From NCBI RefSeq assembly GCF_000613785.1, contig NZ_BAJQ01000009.1, positions 1-59,502 on the forward strand: a stretch of 59,502 nt of DNA, read 5' to 3'. The position numbers and the translations under genes were made by a program. Shown here piece after piece: positions 43,559 to 52,459 of this stretch (its first letter is position 1; each line of letters begins with the position of its first letter). Origin of the DNA: Segatella oulorum JCM 14966 (GTDB lineage Bacteria; Bacteroidota; Bacteroidia; Bacteroidales; Bacteroidaceae). The notes under the pieces are model-generated. The model ran no database searches, was not told the origin of the DNA, and saw only the letters and a program-made list of their open reading frames with translations.

Positions 43559-43744
43559 ATGGCACATCCTAAAAGAAGACAGTCAAAGACGCGTACACTT
43601 AAAAGAAGAACGCACGATAAGGCAGTAGCTCCTACGTTGGCAGTATGCCCTAACTGCGGTGGCTATTACGTTTATCACACAGTTTGCCCTACTTGTGGTT
43701 ATTATAGAGGTAAGGTTGCTGTTGTTAAGGAAGTAGCAGAATAA
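43559..43744 (+). CDS. rpmF: 50S ribosomal protein L32
   Basis: 61 residues: MAHPKRRQSKTRTLKRRTHD and a zinc ribbon CPNCGGYYVYHTVCPTCGYY. Length and motifs are those of L32. Its stop overlaps the fabH start by one base (TAATG). Confidence 0.98.
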   Translation: MAHPKRRQSKTRTLKRRTHDKAVAPTLAVCPNCGGYYVYHTVCPTCGYYRGKVAVVKEVAE

Positions 43745-44763
43745 TGAAGAATATCAACGCCATCATCACTGGTGTGGCAGGTTATGTGCCCGATTACGTT
43801 CTCAATAATGATGAACTCTCGCGCATGGTCGACACCAATGATGAATGGATTGTCACGCGAACGGGTATTAAGGAGCGTCGCCTGCTGGTAGAAGAAGGCT
43901 TAGGCACATCCTATATGGCACGAAAAGCTGCCAAACTCCTATTGAAAAAGACAGGAGTCGACCCTGATTCGATTGATGCGGTCATCGTTGCTACCACGAC
44001 ACCTGATTATCCTCATCCCTCAACGGCTTCTATTGTGTTGGGGAAATTAGAGCTGAAGAACGCCTTTGCATTCGATTTCGCAGCAGCATGTTGCGGCTTT
44101 ATGTATGCGCTTGACGTGGCTTCTAACATGATTCAGAGCGGTCGGCACAAACGAATTATCGTGATTGGCGCTGATAAAATGTCGGCCATCACCGATTATC
44201 AGGACCGCACTACTTGTCCTTTGTTTGGCGATGGTGCAGGAGCTGTGCTGGTGGAAGGAACTGAAGAGGAAAATATTGGCTTGATAGACTCCTATCATCG
44301 CACAGACGGAAAGGGGCTTCCTTTCTTGCATGTGAAAGCGGGTGGATCGGTATTCCCTGCATCCCATTACTCTGTTGATCATCGTATGCACTACACTTAT
44401 CAGGAGGGGCGCTTCGTGTTCCGCTATGCAGTGAACGCCATGGGCAATGACTGCGAGGAGTTGTTGAAGCGCAATCATCTCACGATGGACGATGTAGATT
44501 ATGTCGTTCCGCATCAGGCAAACCTCCGAATCATTGAAGCTGTGGCCAAACGTATTGGCGCACCGATGGAGAAAGTGTTGGTCAACATTCAGCGTTATGG
44601 CAACACGAGTGCCGCTTGTATGCCGCTTGTGTTGTGGGACTTTGAGAAAACGCTCAAGAAAGGCGATAACATCATTCTCACAGCTTTCGGTGCCGGATTT
44701 GTAAACGGTGCAGCTTATTTGCGCTGGGCATACGACGGTGCAGACGTAGGTGCAGCAAAATAG
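43744..44763 (+). CDS. fabH: Beta-ketoacyl-ACP synthase III
   Basis: 339 residues. Active-site Cys in FDFAAACCGFMYAL (about residue 120), His in YVVPHQANLRII (about 257) and Asn in RYGNTSAA (about 287), the Cys-His-Asn triad of KAS III. It condenses acetyl-CoA with malonyl-ACP to start fatty acid synthesis. The gene is translationally linked to rpmF and followed by a terminator. Confidence 0.97.
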   Translation: MKNINAIITGVAGYVPDYVLNNDELSRMVDTNDEWIVTRTGIKERRLLVEEGLGTSYMARKAAKLLLKKTGVDPDSIDAVIVATTTPDYPHPSTASIVLGKLELKNAFAFDFAAACCGFMYALDVASNMIQSGRHKRIIVIGADKMSAITDYQDRTTCPLFGDGAGAVLVEGTEEENIGLIDSYHRTDGKGLPFLHVKAGGSVFPASHYSVDHRMHYTYQEGRFVFRYAVNAMGNDCEELLKRNHLTMDDVDYVVPHQANLRIIEAVAKRIGAPMEKVLVNIQRYGNTSAACMPLVLWDFEKTLKKGDNIILTAFGAGFVNGAAYLRWAYDGADVGAAK

Positions 44764-44788
44764 GTTGTAAAACGAAATAAGAATAAGA

Positions 44789-44831
44789 AACGCATCTGTC
44801 TTATCCGTCAGGAGGGCGATGCGTTTTTTTA
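44789..44831 (+). terminator. fabH operon terminator
   Basis: ACGCATC near 44790-44796 pairs with GATGCGT (44818-44824), followed by a run of seven T. Confidence 0.7.
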
Positions 44832-44852
44832 TGGATATTCACCTAAAAGAAG

Positions 44853-45737
44853 ATGATACACAAAGCAGGTTTTGTAAATATCGTAGGCAATCCCAACGTG
44901 GGGAAAAGCACCTTGATGAATCAGTTGGTGGGCGAGCGCATCAGCATTGCTACGTTTAAGGCGCAAACCACACGCCATCGCATCATGGGAATTGTGAATG
45001 AAGACGATTGCCAGATTGTGTTTTCCGACACACCGGGTGTATTGAAGCCCAATTATAAGATGCAAGAAATGATGCTGGCTTTCTCGGAATCGGCACTCAC
45101 CGATGCTGACATTCTGCTTTATGTGACCGACGTGGTGGAAAATCCAGAGAAGAATCTCGACTTCTTAGACAAGGTGAAACGCATGCAAATTCCTGTGCTT
45201 TTGCTGATAAACAAGATTGACGAGACCAATCAACAGCAGCTCGGTGACATCGTTTCGCGCTGGCACACACTGCTACCCAACGCCGAGATATTGCCCCTTT
45301 CGGCCAAGAATAAGTTTGGCATCGACATTTTGTTGAAGCGCATCAAGGAGCTTTTGCCCGAGTCGCCCGCCTATTTCGACAAGGAACAGCTCACCGATAA
45401 GCCCGCCAAATTCTTCGTGAGCGAAATTATTCGCGAGAAGATTTTGCTCTATTACGATAAGGAAATTCCTTACAGCGTAGAGGTGCGTGTGGAGCAATTC
45501 AAGGAGACAGAGACCGCAATCCGCATCAACGCCGTCATCTATGTGGAGCGCGACAGCCAAAAAGGCATCATCATTGGGCACCAAGGGGTGGCGTTGAAGA
45601 AGGTGAATACCGAAGCGCGCAAGGCACTCGAGAAATTTTTTGCGAAGAAAATCTTCCTTGAAACCTTTGTGAAGGTCGATAAGGACTGGCGTTCTTCGCA
45701 GCGCGAGCTCAACAGCTTTGGTTACAATCCCGAGTAA
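44853..45737 (+). CDS. era: GTPase Era
   Basis: 294 residues: G1 GNPNVGKST, G3 DTPG, G4 NKID, G5 SAKN, followed by the KH domain (IIGHQGVALKKVNTEARKAL). Era binds 16S rRNA and aids 30S maturation. Runs with der, both in ribosome assembly. Confidence 0.98.
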   Translation: MIHKAGFVNIVGNPNVGKSTLMNQLVGERISIATFKAQTTRHRIMGIVNEDDCQIVFSDTPGVLKPNYKMQEMMLAFSESALTDADILLYVTDVVENPEKNLDFLDKVKRMQIPVLLLINKIDETNQQQLGDIVSRWHTLLPNAEILPLSAKNKFGIDILLKRIKELLPESPAYFDKEQLTDKPAKFFVSEIIREKILLYYDKEIPYSVEVRVEQFKETETAIRINAVIYVERDSQKGIIIGHQGVALKKVNTEARKALEKFFAKKIFLETFVKVDKDWRSSQRELNSFGYNPE

Positions 45738-45881
45738 GGGGCGCGCCAAGGCAATTTCCATCAATCATCCATTGGGACGCAAGTTCCATCATTTATCTTA
45801 AGGCCCTGAATAGACTGAGGGCACACTCTCCGCAAAAAGGAGGGCCGAAGAATGTATAACTTCAGAAATTAAACAACAATT

Positions 45882-47195
45882 ATGGCAAATTTAGTAGCTA
45901 TCGTAGGGCGTCCCAATGTGGGAAAATCTACACTTTTTAATCGCCTCACACAGTCGCGTAGGGCGATTGTCAGCGACACGGCCGGCACTACCCGCGACCG
46001 ACAGTATGGCAAATGTAGCTGGAATGGAAAGGAGTTCTCCGTTGTGGATACGGGCGGATGGGTAGTCAACTCCGACGATGTGTTTGAGGATGCCATTCGC
46101 CGTCAGGTGTTGGTAGCCACCGAAGAAGCCGATTTGGTGCTCTTCTTGGTGGACGTAACCACCGGCGTTACCGATTGGGACGAAGACGTTGCGACCATTC
46201 TTCGTCGCACAAAGTTGCCCGTTATCCTCGTGGCCAACAAGGTAGACAACAGTGCCGATTACTATCAGGCGGCCGAATTCTATCGTCTTGGCTTGGGCGA
46301 TCCGCAGTGTGTGAGCGCTGCTACGGGTGGCGGAACGGGCGATTTGCTCGACCTTATCATCGGCAAGCTGCCCCAAGAAAACCCGGAAACCATAGAAGAT
46401 GACATTCCACGTTTCGCCGTTGTGGGGCGACCTAATGCAGGAAAAAGCAGCATCATCAATGCTTTCATCGGCGAGGATCGCAACATTGTGACCGAAATTG
46501 CCGGCACCACACGCGACAGCATCTACACGCGGTTCGACAAGTTTGGTTTTGATTTCTACTTAGTCGACACCGCAGGCATCCGCCGCAAGAATAAAGTGAG
46601 CGAGGATCTTGAGTTCTATAGCGTGATGCGATCGATACGCGCCATAGAAAACAGCGACGTATGCATACTCATGCTCGATGCGACACGCGGCGTGGAAGCG
46701 CAGGACATGAACATCTTTCAGTTGATACAAAAGAACAACAAAAGTCTCGTCGTGGTGGTGAACAAATGGGACTTGGTGCAGGAAAAGTCGCAAAAGGTAA
46801 TCGACACGTTCGAAGCGGCCATCCGAAACCGCATGGCACCCTTCGTCGATTTCCCCATCATCTTTGCTTCGGCCCTTACCAAACAGCGCATCTTCCGCGT
46901 TTTGGAAACCGCAAAACAGGTTTATCTCAACCGCAAGACACACGTCGGAACGTCGAAGCTCAACGAAGTGATGTTGCCCATCATCGAGGCCTTCCCGCCA
47001 CAAAGCGTCAAGGGAAAATACATCAAAATCAAATATTGTACGCAGCTCCCCAATACGCAAATCCCCTCCTTCGTGTTCTATGCCAACCTCCCGCAGTATG
47101 TGAAGGAGAATTACCGCCGTTTTCTTGAAAACAAAATCCGCGAGAACTGGAGCATGCACGGCTGCCCCATCAACATCTTCATACGGCAGAAGTGA
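45882..47195 (+). CDS. der: GTPase Der (EngA), double G domain
   Basis: 437 residues with two tandem G domains: first GRPNVGKST (residues 8-16) with DTGGW and NKVD, second GRPNAGKSS (about 180) with DTAGI and NKWD, then a C-terminal KH-like domain ending INIFIRQK. Required for 50S subunit assembly. Confidence 0.98.
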   Translation: MANLVAIVGRPNVGKSTLFNRLTQSRRAIVSDTAGTTRDRQYGKCSWNGKEFSVVDTGGWVVNSDDVFEDAIRRQVLVATEEADLVLFLVDVTTGVTDWDEDVATILRRTKLPVILVANKVDNSADYYQAAEFYRLGLGDPQCVSAATGGGTGDLLDLIIGKLPQENPETIEDDIPRFAVVGRPNAGKSSIINAFIGEDRNIVTEIAGTTRDSIYTRFDKFGFDFYLVDTAGIRRKNKVSEDLEFYSVMRSIRAIENSDVCILMLDATRGVEAQDMNIFQLIQKNNKSLVVVVNKWDLVQEKSQKVIDTFEAAIRNRMAPFVDFPIIFASALTKQRIFRVLETAKQVYLNRKTHVGTSKLNEVMLPIIEAFPPQSVKGKYIKIKYCTQLPNTQIPSFVFYANLPQYVKENYRRFLENKIRENWSMHGCPINIFIRQK

Positions 47196-47268
47196 TGCCG
47201 GTTCCGGATGGTGGAAAGTGACAGACGACATATATAATAAGGTGAACGCACGCCTCGTGCGTCTTTGA

Positions 47269-47664
47269 ATGATGAAGAAAATCATAGTATTCGGGTGTAT
47301 TCTGTTGTCGCTTTTTGGTTGCAAACATATCTTTAACGACCCTGCGAAACCCGTAGGAAAGGCAGCTTTGCACTATTATCAGCAGCTTTTAAACGGCGAC
47401 TATGCCGCGTTTGTCGATGCCACCTATCGGCCCGACAGTTTGCCTTCGACCTATCGTTCGCAGCTCATTCTGAACGCAAAGATGTTCATCGAACAGCAAC
47501 AAAACGAGCACGACGGACTGAAAAGCGTTGCCGTGGCACATGCAACCATCGACGAAGCACAGCACACGGGTAATGCCTTCCTCACTTTTAGGTATGGTGA
47601 CGGCTCGTCAGAGCAAGTTGTTGTGCCGATGGTGGAGCACGATGGCGCGTGGTATTTGCGCTGA
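47269..47664 (+). CDS. Small DUF4878-like lipoprotein
   Basis: 131 residues (or 130 from the next ATG) with lipobox LFGC near residues 15-18. The mature part AALHYYQQLLNGDYAAFVDA through VVVPMVEHDGAWYLR has the helix-then-sheet NTF2-like pattern of DUF4878 lipoproteins. Role unknown. The palindrome array starts 33 bases downstream. Confidence 0.75.
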   Translation: MMKKIIVFGCILLSLFGCKHIFNDPAKPVGKAALHYYQQLLNGDYAAFVDATYRPDSLPSTYRSQLILNAKMFIEQQQNEHDGLKSVAVAHATIDEAQHTGNAFLTFRYGDGSSEQVVVPMVEHDGAWYLR

Positions 47665-47697
47665 TTGCGACGAACATCTTTTCGTTTTGCGCATCAT

Positions 47698-47960
47698 TTG
47701 CGGAACTTCCGCAAATGATGCGCATTTTTGCATGATGCTTGCGGAACTTCCGCAATCATCATGCAGTTTCGTAATATGTTTGCGGGAATTCCGCAAGCAC
47801 CATGCAGTTTTGTAATATATTTGCGGAAATTCCGCAAGTAACGTGCAGTTTTGTAATGTGTTTGCGGAAATTCCGCAAGCAATATACAATTTTGTAGCAT
47901 ATTTGCGGAAGTTCCGCAAGCAACATGCAGTTTTTGAACATATTTGCGGAAGTTCCGCAA
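47698..47960. repeat. Seven 17-bp palindromes at an exact 41-bp period
   Basis: Consensus TTGCGGAANTTCCGCAA at 47698, 47739, 47780, 47821, 47862, 47903 and 47944; only the third copy has one change (GGG for GGA). All six spacers are exactly 24 bases; spacers 2-6 share a looser consensus around TGCAGTTTTGTAATATAT. The array lies between two convergent units (lipoprotein gene and the mla genes) in a 519-base gap. 41 bases is close to four helical turns, so all sites face the same side of the DNA. Confidence 0.95.
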
Positions 47961-48077
47961 ATGTGGTGCAAAGAAAGAAGCGATTAAAATCGGAGTGGGC
48001 GAATCTTGTGGCATGTGCATGGGATGTTTGGCGCGCCATTGCGGGCTTGTTACGCGGCAATGACGACGAAAATAAAT

Positions 48078-48129
48078 GTGTAGCGCGTGGTTTTCGGGTC
48101 GATATTGAGCCATAAACCACGCGCTACAC
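48078..48129. terminator. Long perfect inverted repeat, terminator of the mla operon
   Basis: GTGTAGCGCGTGGTTT (48078-48093) and AAACCACGCGCTACAC (48114-48129) pair at all 16 positions around a 20-base loop. The trailing T-run is weak in both directions. Confidence 0.65.
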
Positions 48130-48183
48130 TTTGCGTTATGCTTGGGGGATGGTGGCGTTGACGGCGCCGGCGATGGTGGGAGA

Positions 48184-48954
48184 TTACTTTTCGTTTTCGG
48201 CAATCTCTGCCTCTTTCACCTTCTTGAATAGCTCGCTGGCGAAGACCAGTTCGTTGAGTTTTTTGTTGGTCGAGGTCACCACTTCGTCTTTGTTGCCCTG
48301 CCATTCCTTTCGGCCTTTATAGATGAAGACGATGTTTTCGCCAATGCCCATCACGGAGTTCATGTCGTGGGTGTTGATGATGGTGGTCATGTTGTATTCT
48401 TTGGTGATGCTCGAGAGTAGTTCATCGATAACCAATGAGGTTTTAGGGTCGAGTCCCGAGTTGGGCTCATCGCAGAAAAGGTATTTGGGATTCATCACGA
48501 TTGCGCGGGCAATGGCGACGCGTTTCTGCATGCCGCCTGAGATTTCGCCGGGAAATTTCTGTTGTGCGTCAATCAGGTTCACGCGATCCAAGCATTCCTG
48601 TGCCCGTTTCACACGCTCATTATAGGTCATGGTTGAGAACATGTCGAGCGGAAACATCACGTTTTCGAGCACGGAAAGCGAGTCGAAAAGTGCGGCGTTT
48701 TGAAAAATCATCCCCATCTCTCGGCGCAACATTGCCATCTCTCTTTTGTTCATCTGCACCAAGTTGCGCTGGTCATAGAGAATAGCTCCGCTTGTGGGTG
48801 TGAGCAATCCCACGAGATTTTTCATTAAAACCGTCTTGCCACTTCCGCTTTGGCCGATGATGAGATTGGTTTTTCCGTCCTCAAAGATGGTGCTGATGTC
48901 CTTCAACACTTCTTTGTCTTCAAACGATTTATAGAGATGCTTAACTTCGATCAT
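48184..48954 (-). CDS. MlaF-like ABC transporter ATP-binding protein
   Basis: 256 residues: Walker A GQSGSGKTVLMKN (about 34-46), signature SGGMQKRVAIARA, Walker B LFCDEPNSGLDPKT and H-loop NTHDM. GMIFQNAALFDSLSVLENVMFPL is typical of the Mla/TTG2 group. Together with the overlapping permease gene it should drive lipid traffic across the periplasm with MCE partners that are not in this stretch. Overlaps the permease stop by 4 bases. Confidence 0.92.
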   Translation of the reverse strand: MIEVKHLYKSFEDKEVLKDISTIFEDGKTNLIIGQSGSGKTVLMKNLVGLLTPTSGAILYDQRNLVQMNKREMAMLRREMGMIFQNAALFDSLSVLENVMFPLDMFSTMTYNERVKRAQECLDRVNLIDAQQKFPGEISGGMQKRVAIARAIVMNPKYLFCDEPNSGLDPKTSLVIDELLSSITKEYNMTTIINTHDMNSVMGIGENIVFIYKGRKEWQGNKDEVVTSTNKKLNELVFASELFKKVKEAEIAENEK

Positions 48955-49709
48955 GAGAGTAATTGTGTGAGAAATACGTCGGAGAATAGAATTAAAACAC
49001 TGCTCGACACCACGGCATCGGTGCTGGCTTTTCCCACTTCCACGGAGCCTCCTTCGACGGTGTAGCCGAAGAACGATGACACGCTGGCGATGATGAAGGC
49101 GAAGAACATGCTCTTGATGATGCTCATCCAGATGAACCAGGCGTTGAATGCGTGCTGCAAGCCGAGCGTGAGGTCGTCGGGGGTGAGGATGTGGCCGATG
49201 TATGCGGTGCTGTATGCGCCCACAATGCCGATGGCCGAACTGAAGATAACCAGGAAGGGCATCATCGTGATGAGCCCCAGAATCTTGGGCAGAATGAGAT
49301 AGTTGGCCGAGTTCACGCCCATGATGTCCAAGGCATCAATCTGCTGGGTGACGCGCATCGTGCCGAGTTCTGAGGCGATGTTCGACCCCACTTTTCCTGC
49401 AAGAATCAAACACATGATGCTGCTCGAAAACTCTAAGAGCATAATTTCGCGTGTGGTGTAGCCCGAAACCCAGCGCGGCATCCATGGACTTTGAATGTTC
49501 ATTTTCATTTGAATACAGATTACTGCGCCAATGAAAAACGAGATGAGTATCACGATGCCTATAGAGTCGACGCCTAATTGCGCCATCTCTTTGCTGTAAC
49601 GTTTGAGGAACATGCGCATGCGATCGGGAACCGCTATCAAGCGTCCCATGAGCATCAGATAGCGCCCAAAGGTCGTGAGATATTTGTGTAAGAGTTTGAG
49701 AACCAACAT
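48951..49709 (-). CDS. MlaE-like ABC transporter permease
   Basis: About 252 residues from MLVLKLLHKY; the upstream start at 49778 is excluded because a -7 box lies at 49736-49743. MlaE family features: GVDSIGIVILISFFIGAVICIQ, EFSSSIMCLILAGKVGSNIASELGTMRVTQQIDAL and five to six membrane helices. The permease of the lipid transport system encoded with the ATPase gene downstream. Confidence 0.92.
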   Translation of the reverse strand: MLVLKLLHKYLTTFGRYLMLMGRLIAVPDRMRMFLKRYSKEMAQLGVDSIGIVILISFFIGAVICIQMKMNIQSPWMPRWVSGYTTREIMLLEFSSSIMCLILAGKVGSNIASELGTMRVTQQIDALDIMGVNSANYLILPKILGLITMMPFLVIFSSAIGIVGAYSTAYIGHILTPDDLTLGLQHAFNAWFIWMSIIKSMFFAFIIASVSSFFGYTVEGGSVEVGKASTDAVVSSSVLILFSDVFLTQLLS

Positions 49710-49735
49710 AAGTGTTACCTGTCTTCTTTTGGGTG

Positions 49736-49743
49736 CAAAAGTA
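49736..49743 (-). promoter_or_regulatory. -7 box of the mlaE-mlaF operon
   Basis: Minus strand TACTTTTG fits TAnnTTTG and lies 26 bases before the chosen mlaE ATG. The -33 element is weak. Confidence 0.5.
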
Positions 49744-49795
49744 ACCAAAATCCTTTGAAAAAGTGATTTCGTGCACATAGTTTTTATTTTTTTAT

Positions 49796-49826
49796 TTTGT
49801 CAGTCAGCCGAATAGCTATAACTTTG
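49796..49826 (+). promoter_or_regulatory. lptB promoter
   Basis: TTTG at 49796-49799, 19-base spacer, TAACTTTG at 49819-49826: an exact Bacteroidota consensus, 20 bases before the ATG. Confidence 0.8.
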
Positions 49827-49846
49827 CAGCCAACGCATGTTTTGAT

Positions 49847-50638
49847 ATGGAAGAACAGAAACTGACGACGCTGCGCACCGAGGGATTGGTGAAACGCTAT
49901 GGCAAACGGACGGTGGCCAATGGCGTGAGCATTAACGTGAAACAGGGTGAGATTGTGGGGTTGCTTGGGCCTAATGGTGCGGGCAAGACCACCTCTTTTT
50001 ATATGACAACGGGTTTGGTGGTGCCCAACGAAGGGCATGTTTTCTTAGACGAAAAGGAAATCACCGACTATCCCGTTTATAAGCGGGCGCGCGCCGGCAT
50101 CGGCTATTTGCCGCAGGAGGCGAGCGTGTTTCGCAAGATGAGTGTCGAGGATAATATCATGTCGGTGCTCGAGATGACCCGCCTGTCGCACGCCGATCAG
50201 GTGGAGAAATTGGAGAGTCTGATTCGCGAGTTCCGCTTAACAAAAGTGCGAAAGAACAAGGGCGACCAGCTTTCGGGCGGCGAGAGGCGTCGCACCGAGA
50301 TTGCCCGTTGCTTGGCCATCGATCCCAAGTTCATCATGCTCGACGAGCCTTTTGCCGGCGTCGACCCCATAGCTGTGGAGGATATTCAGCACATTGTGTG
50401 GCGCTTGAAATATCGCAACATCGGCATTCTCATCACCGACCACAACGTGCAGGAAACTCTTTCCATCTGCGACCGCGCCTATCTGTTGTTCGAAGGCCGC
50501 ATCCTCTTCGATGGTCCTTCTGAAGAACTGGCTGCCAATCCCGTTGTGCGCAAGAACTATCTGAGCGAAAATTTCGTCTACCGCAAGTTCAAACCCAACG
50601 CCGAAGACGAAGCCCTCGAAGCCCAACTGAAAGCATAA
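49847..50638 (+). CDS. lptB: LPS export ABC transporter ATPase LptB
   Basis: 263 residues: Walker [11 protein letters not shown]-loop and LptB-type [18 protein letters not shown], signature [16 protein letters not shown], Walker [13 protein letters not shown] and H-loop [11 protein letters not shown]. LptB powers LPS transfer through LptFGC from the inner membrane. Divergent from the mla genes, monocistronic here. Confidence 0.96.
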   Translation: MEEQKLTTLRTEGLVKRYGKRTVANGVSINVKQGEIVGLLGPNGAGKTTSFYMTTGLVVPNEGHVFLDEKEITDYPVYKRARAGIGYLPQEASVFRKMSVEDNIMSVLEMTRLSHADQVEKLESLIREFRLTKVRKNKGDQLSGGERRRTEIARCLAIDPKFIMLDEPFAGVDPIAVEDIQHIVWRLKYRNIGILITDHNVQETLSICDRAYLLFEGRILFDGPSEELAANPVVRKNYLSENFVYRKFKPNAEDEALEAQLKA

Positions 50639-50657
50639 CGTTTCTTCATGTCTTGAC

Positions 50658-50693
50658 TTTGCCCCAGAAAAGTGGGCTATATTGTGGGGCAAA
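50658..50693. terminator. Hairpin after lptB
   Basis: TTTGCCCCA (50658-50666) pairs with TGGGGCAAA (50685-50693). No T-run, so termination is only possible, not proven. Confidence 0.4.
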
Positions 50694-50804
50694 GTGCAGG
50701 ATATCATATTGAAACATAGCCTATATTGTGTGATAAAATGGATGGTGATGGTGTACATTCCAAATCGAAGTGCAATAAACGACCACGTTTTTCATAGTTT
50801 ATAA

Positions 50805-51060
50805 TCTATTATTGCTGTCCCTCTGAATTAGAAAAGGCTGTTGCCCAAAGGGTGAAATACTATAATGGGAGCAGGTTTCATGAATCGTTGGACAATCTTA
50901 CACCAAGAGATGTATATTTAGGGCAAGGGGAAGAAATTAAAAGGATAAGAGAAACAATAAAGCAAAATTCAATCAACAAAAGAATTTCTGAGAATAAAAG
51001 AATGAAGTATCAGAGAAAATAACTACATTTGTAGTTGTGCACTTTCGTTTGACAACGTAC
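50805..51060 (+). pseudogene. IS3-family transposase 3' remnant, copy 1
   Basis: From 50819 the frame reads PSELEKAVAQRVKYYNGSRF, HESLDNLTPRDVYLGQG and ends at 51022: the last about 68 residues of an IS3-type transposase. Homology to the two other copies ends at GTTTGACAACGTAC (51060), the presumed IS end. The transposase core is absent. The rest of the 50639-51134 gap shows nothing else recognisable. Confidence 0.75.
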
Positions 51061-51134
51061 ATCATTTTAAAAAGAGACTACACAATTATACTATATTCAA
51101 CAATTGAGTTATATATTACATAAGATATTCAAAT

Positions 51135-51458
51135 ATGAAAAAAATATATATTATTTCAATAGTAGTTTTTATTATGCTGTCCTGCATGGCCTCTTCGCCT
51201 CAACAGAGTCTGCAATCCCGATTATTTGGTTTTTGGGCGCCAAGTGGTGATGAGGTTACTGTGTTAAAAATCGATAAGGATAGTTTGTATTATGTAGATG
51301 AATATCCTATTGTGGCAATACCTTATCAGTTTGCAGGCGATAGTATGACTATAGACGCTGATGGAACAACTATCGTACAACATATTTCATTTCGCAAGGA
51401 TACGCTCGTTATGAAAAATCAGTGGGGCGACGTTAGTCGTTTTGTACCTGTTAAATAA
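51135..51458 (+). CDS. Small lipoprotein, possible orphan immunity protein
   Basis: 107 residues with lipobox MLSC (residues 14-17) after a short signal. The rest is a compact strand-rich domain with repeated short strands (VTVLKIDKDSLYYVDEYPI, DSMTIDADGTTIVQHISF). No known family. It begins 75 bases after an IS3 remnant end, as do two other accessory genes in this region. Role as an immunity protein is a guess from context. Confidence 0.6.
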   Translation: MKKIYIISIVVFIMLSCMASSPQQSLQSRLFGFWAPSGDEVTVLKIDKDSLYYVDEYPIVAIPYQFAGDSMTIDADGTTIVQHISFRKDTLVMKNQWGDVSRFVPVK

Positions 51459-51568
51459 GCTGTTAATCGTATATAATATAGTTCCTTTTAATGAAAAAGA
51501 AAGATATAATCTCAATAATTCAAGATAATGATATTTCTGAATATTATTCCTTGAAGAATTTATGTATT

Positions 51569-51669
51569 GAGACCTCTGCAAAACCTCATATAGATAGCGA
51601 AATCATAAATATAACTCATTGATTATCAATAGTAGCTTTTGAGTGTAAAAAGACTTTTGCAGAGGTCTC
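51569..51669. mobile_element. 101-bp miniature inverted-repeat element
   Basis: Perfect 15-base inverted ends GAGACCTCTGCAAAA (51569-51583) and TTTTGCAGAGGTCTC (51655-51669) around about 71 AT-rich bases; no coding capacity. Its right end abuts IS3 remnant copy 2 exactly, while the left flank is unrelated. Confidence 0.75.
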
Positions 51670-51848
51670 GAATCATTGGATAATCTTACACCGAGAGATG
51701 TATATTTAGGCCAAGGGGAGGAAATTAAAAGAATAAGAGAAACTATAAAGCAAAATTCAATCAACAAAAGAATTTCTGAGCATAAAAGAATGAAATTACA
51801 GCATAAATAACTATATTTGCAGTTGTGCACTTTTGTTTGACAACGTAC
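51670..51848 (+). pseudogene. IS3-family transposase 3' remnant, copy 2
   Basis: Sequence from 51670 (AATCATTGGATAATCTTACA) to CAACGTAC at 51848 matches the 3' parts of the copies at 50.9 and 54.2 kb. About 45 transposase codons remain. The 51459-51850 gap thus holds this remnant and the 101-bp element. Confidence 0.75.
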
Positions 51849-51850
51849 AT

Positions 51851-52411
51851 ATGGCACGAATTATCATAACATCGCCACAGGCAGTAGGGAGCGTAGAGAT
51901 TGAAGCAAAGGAAAGAAAGTGTACAAAAGAATGCGAGCAATGTTTTGAATATGCGGACCCTGTGGATAATCCACGACTAAATAATCAAAGCAACAATGTT
52001 AATAAGAATAGATTTCATCGTGTGAAACGTTATAACAAAAAACATCCAAAAGGATATTATCATACGGGAGTTGATATTTTAGCTTCAGTAGGGACTCCTT
52101 TAAAATCAATGCTCTGTGGAATTGTTGTAGAGGCAAGAGATACCAAAGGAGATTTGGGAATAGTGGTGACGGTAAAATCAAAAGATAAAGATGGTATTGA
52201 CATTTGGATAAAGTATTGCCATCTTCAATCTTTTTCGGTTTCGAAGAATACAAAAGTAATGCATGGGGAAATAATAGGTTTAACAGGAAATACAGGAAAC
52301 GCAAGAAATATTTTATCACAATATCGGTATGTACATATTGAGGCATCACGGGATGGAATCTTCTATGGTGGTAAAAAAAAGAGTAGATCCAGAACAGTTT
52401 ATGAAAACTAA
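51851..52411 (+). CDS. M23-type peptidase domain protein, candidate antibacterial effector
   Basis: 186 residues from the ATG at 51851, which lies 3 bases after the IS3 end. No signal peptide. A Cys pair (CTKECEQC, residues 24-31) precedes an M23/LytM domain: zinc-binding HTGVD at about 77-81, the YCHLQS block, and RYVHIEAS at the place of the usual HLHFE. The zinc ligands (His, Asp, last His) are kept but the first His of HxH is Tyr. Lack of signal and the following lipoprotein suggest a peptidoglycan-targeting effector, perhaps the tip of a larger truncated protein. Confidence 0.75.
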   Translation: MARIIITSPQAVGSVEIEAKERKCTKECEQCFEYADPVDNPRLNNQSNNVNKNRFHRVKRYNKKHPKGYYHTGVDILASVGTPLKSMLCGIVVEARDTKGDLGIVVTVKSKDKDGIDIWIKYCHLQSFSVSKNTKVMHGEIIGLTGNTGNARNILSQYRYVHIEASRDGIFYGGKKKSRSRTVYEN

Positions 52412-52459
52412 ATTTGATGAAACTAAAGAAGGTAATGTAATTTTACAAGAGTAATAAAA

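Noticed and set aside
47698..47960. CRISPR array
   Set aside because: Repeats are only 17 bp and palindromic, the 24-bp spacers resemble each other, and no cas genes are nearby.
47608..48203. Long minus-strand reading frames with repeated peptides (LRNFRKY, LAEFPQ)
   Set aside because: They are translations of the 41-bp DNA repeat, which is open in all three frames because 41 is not a multiple of three.
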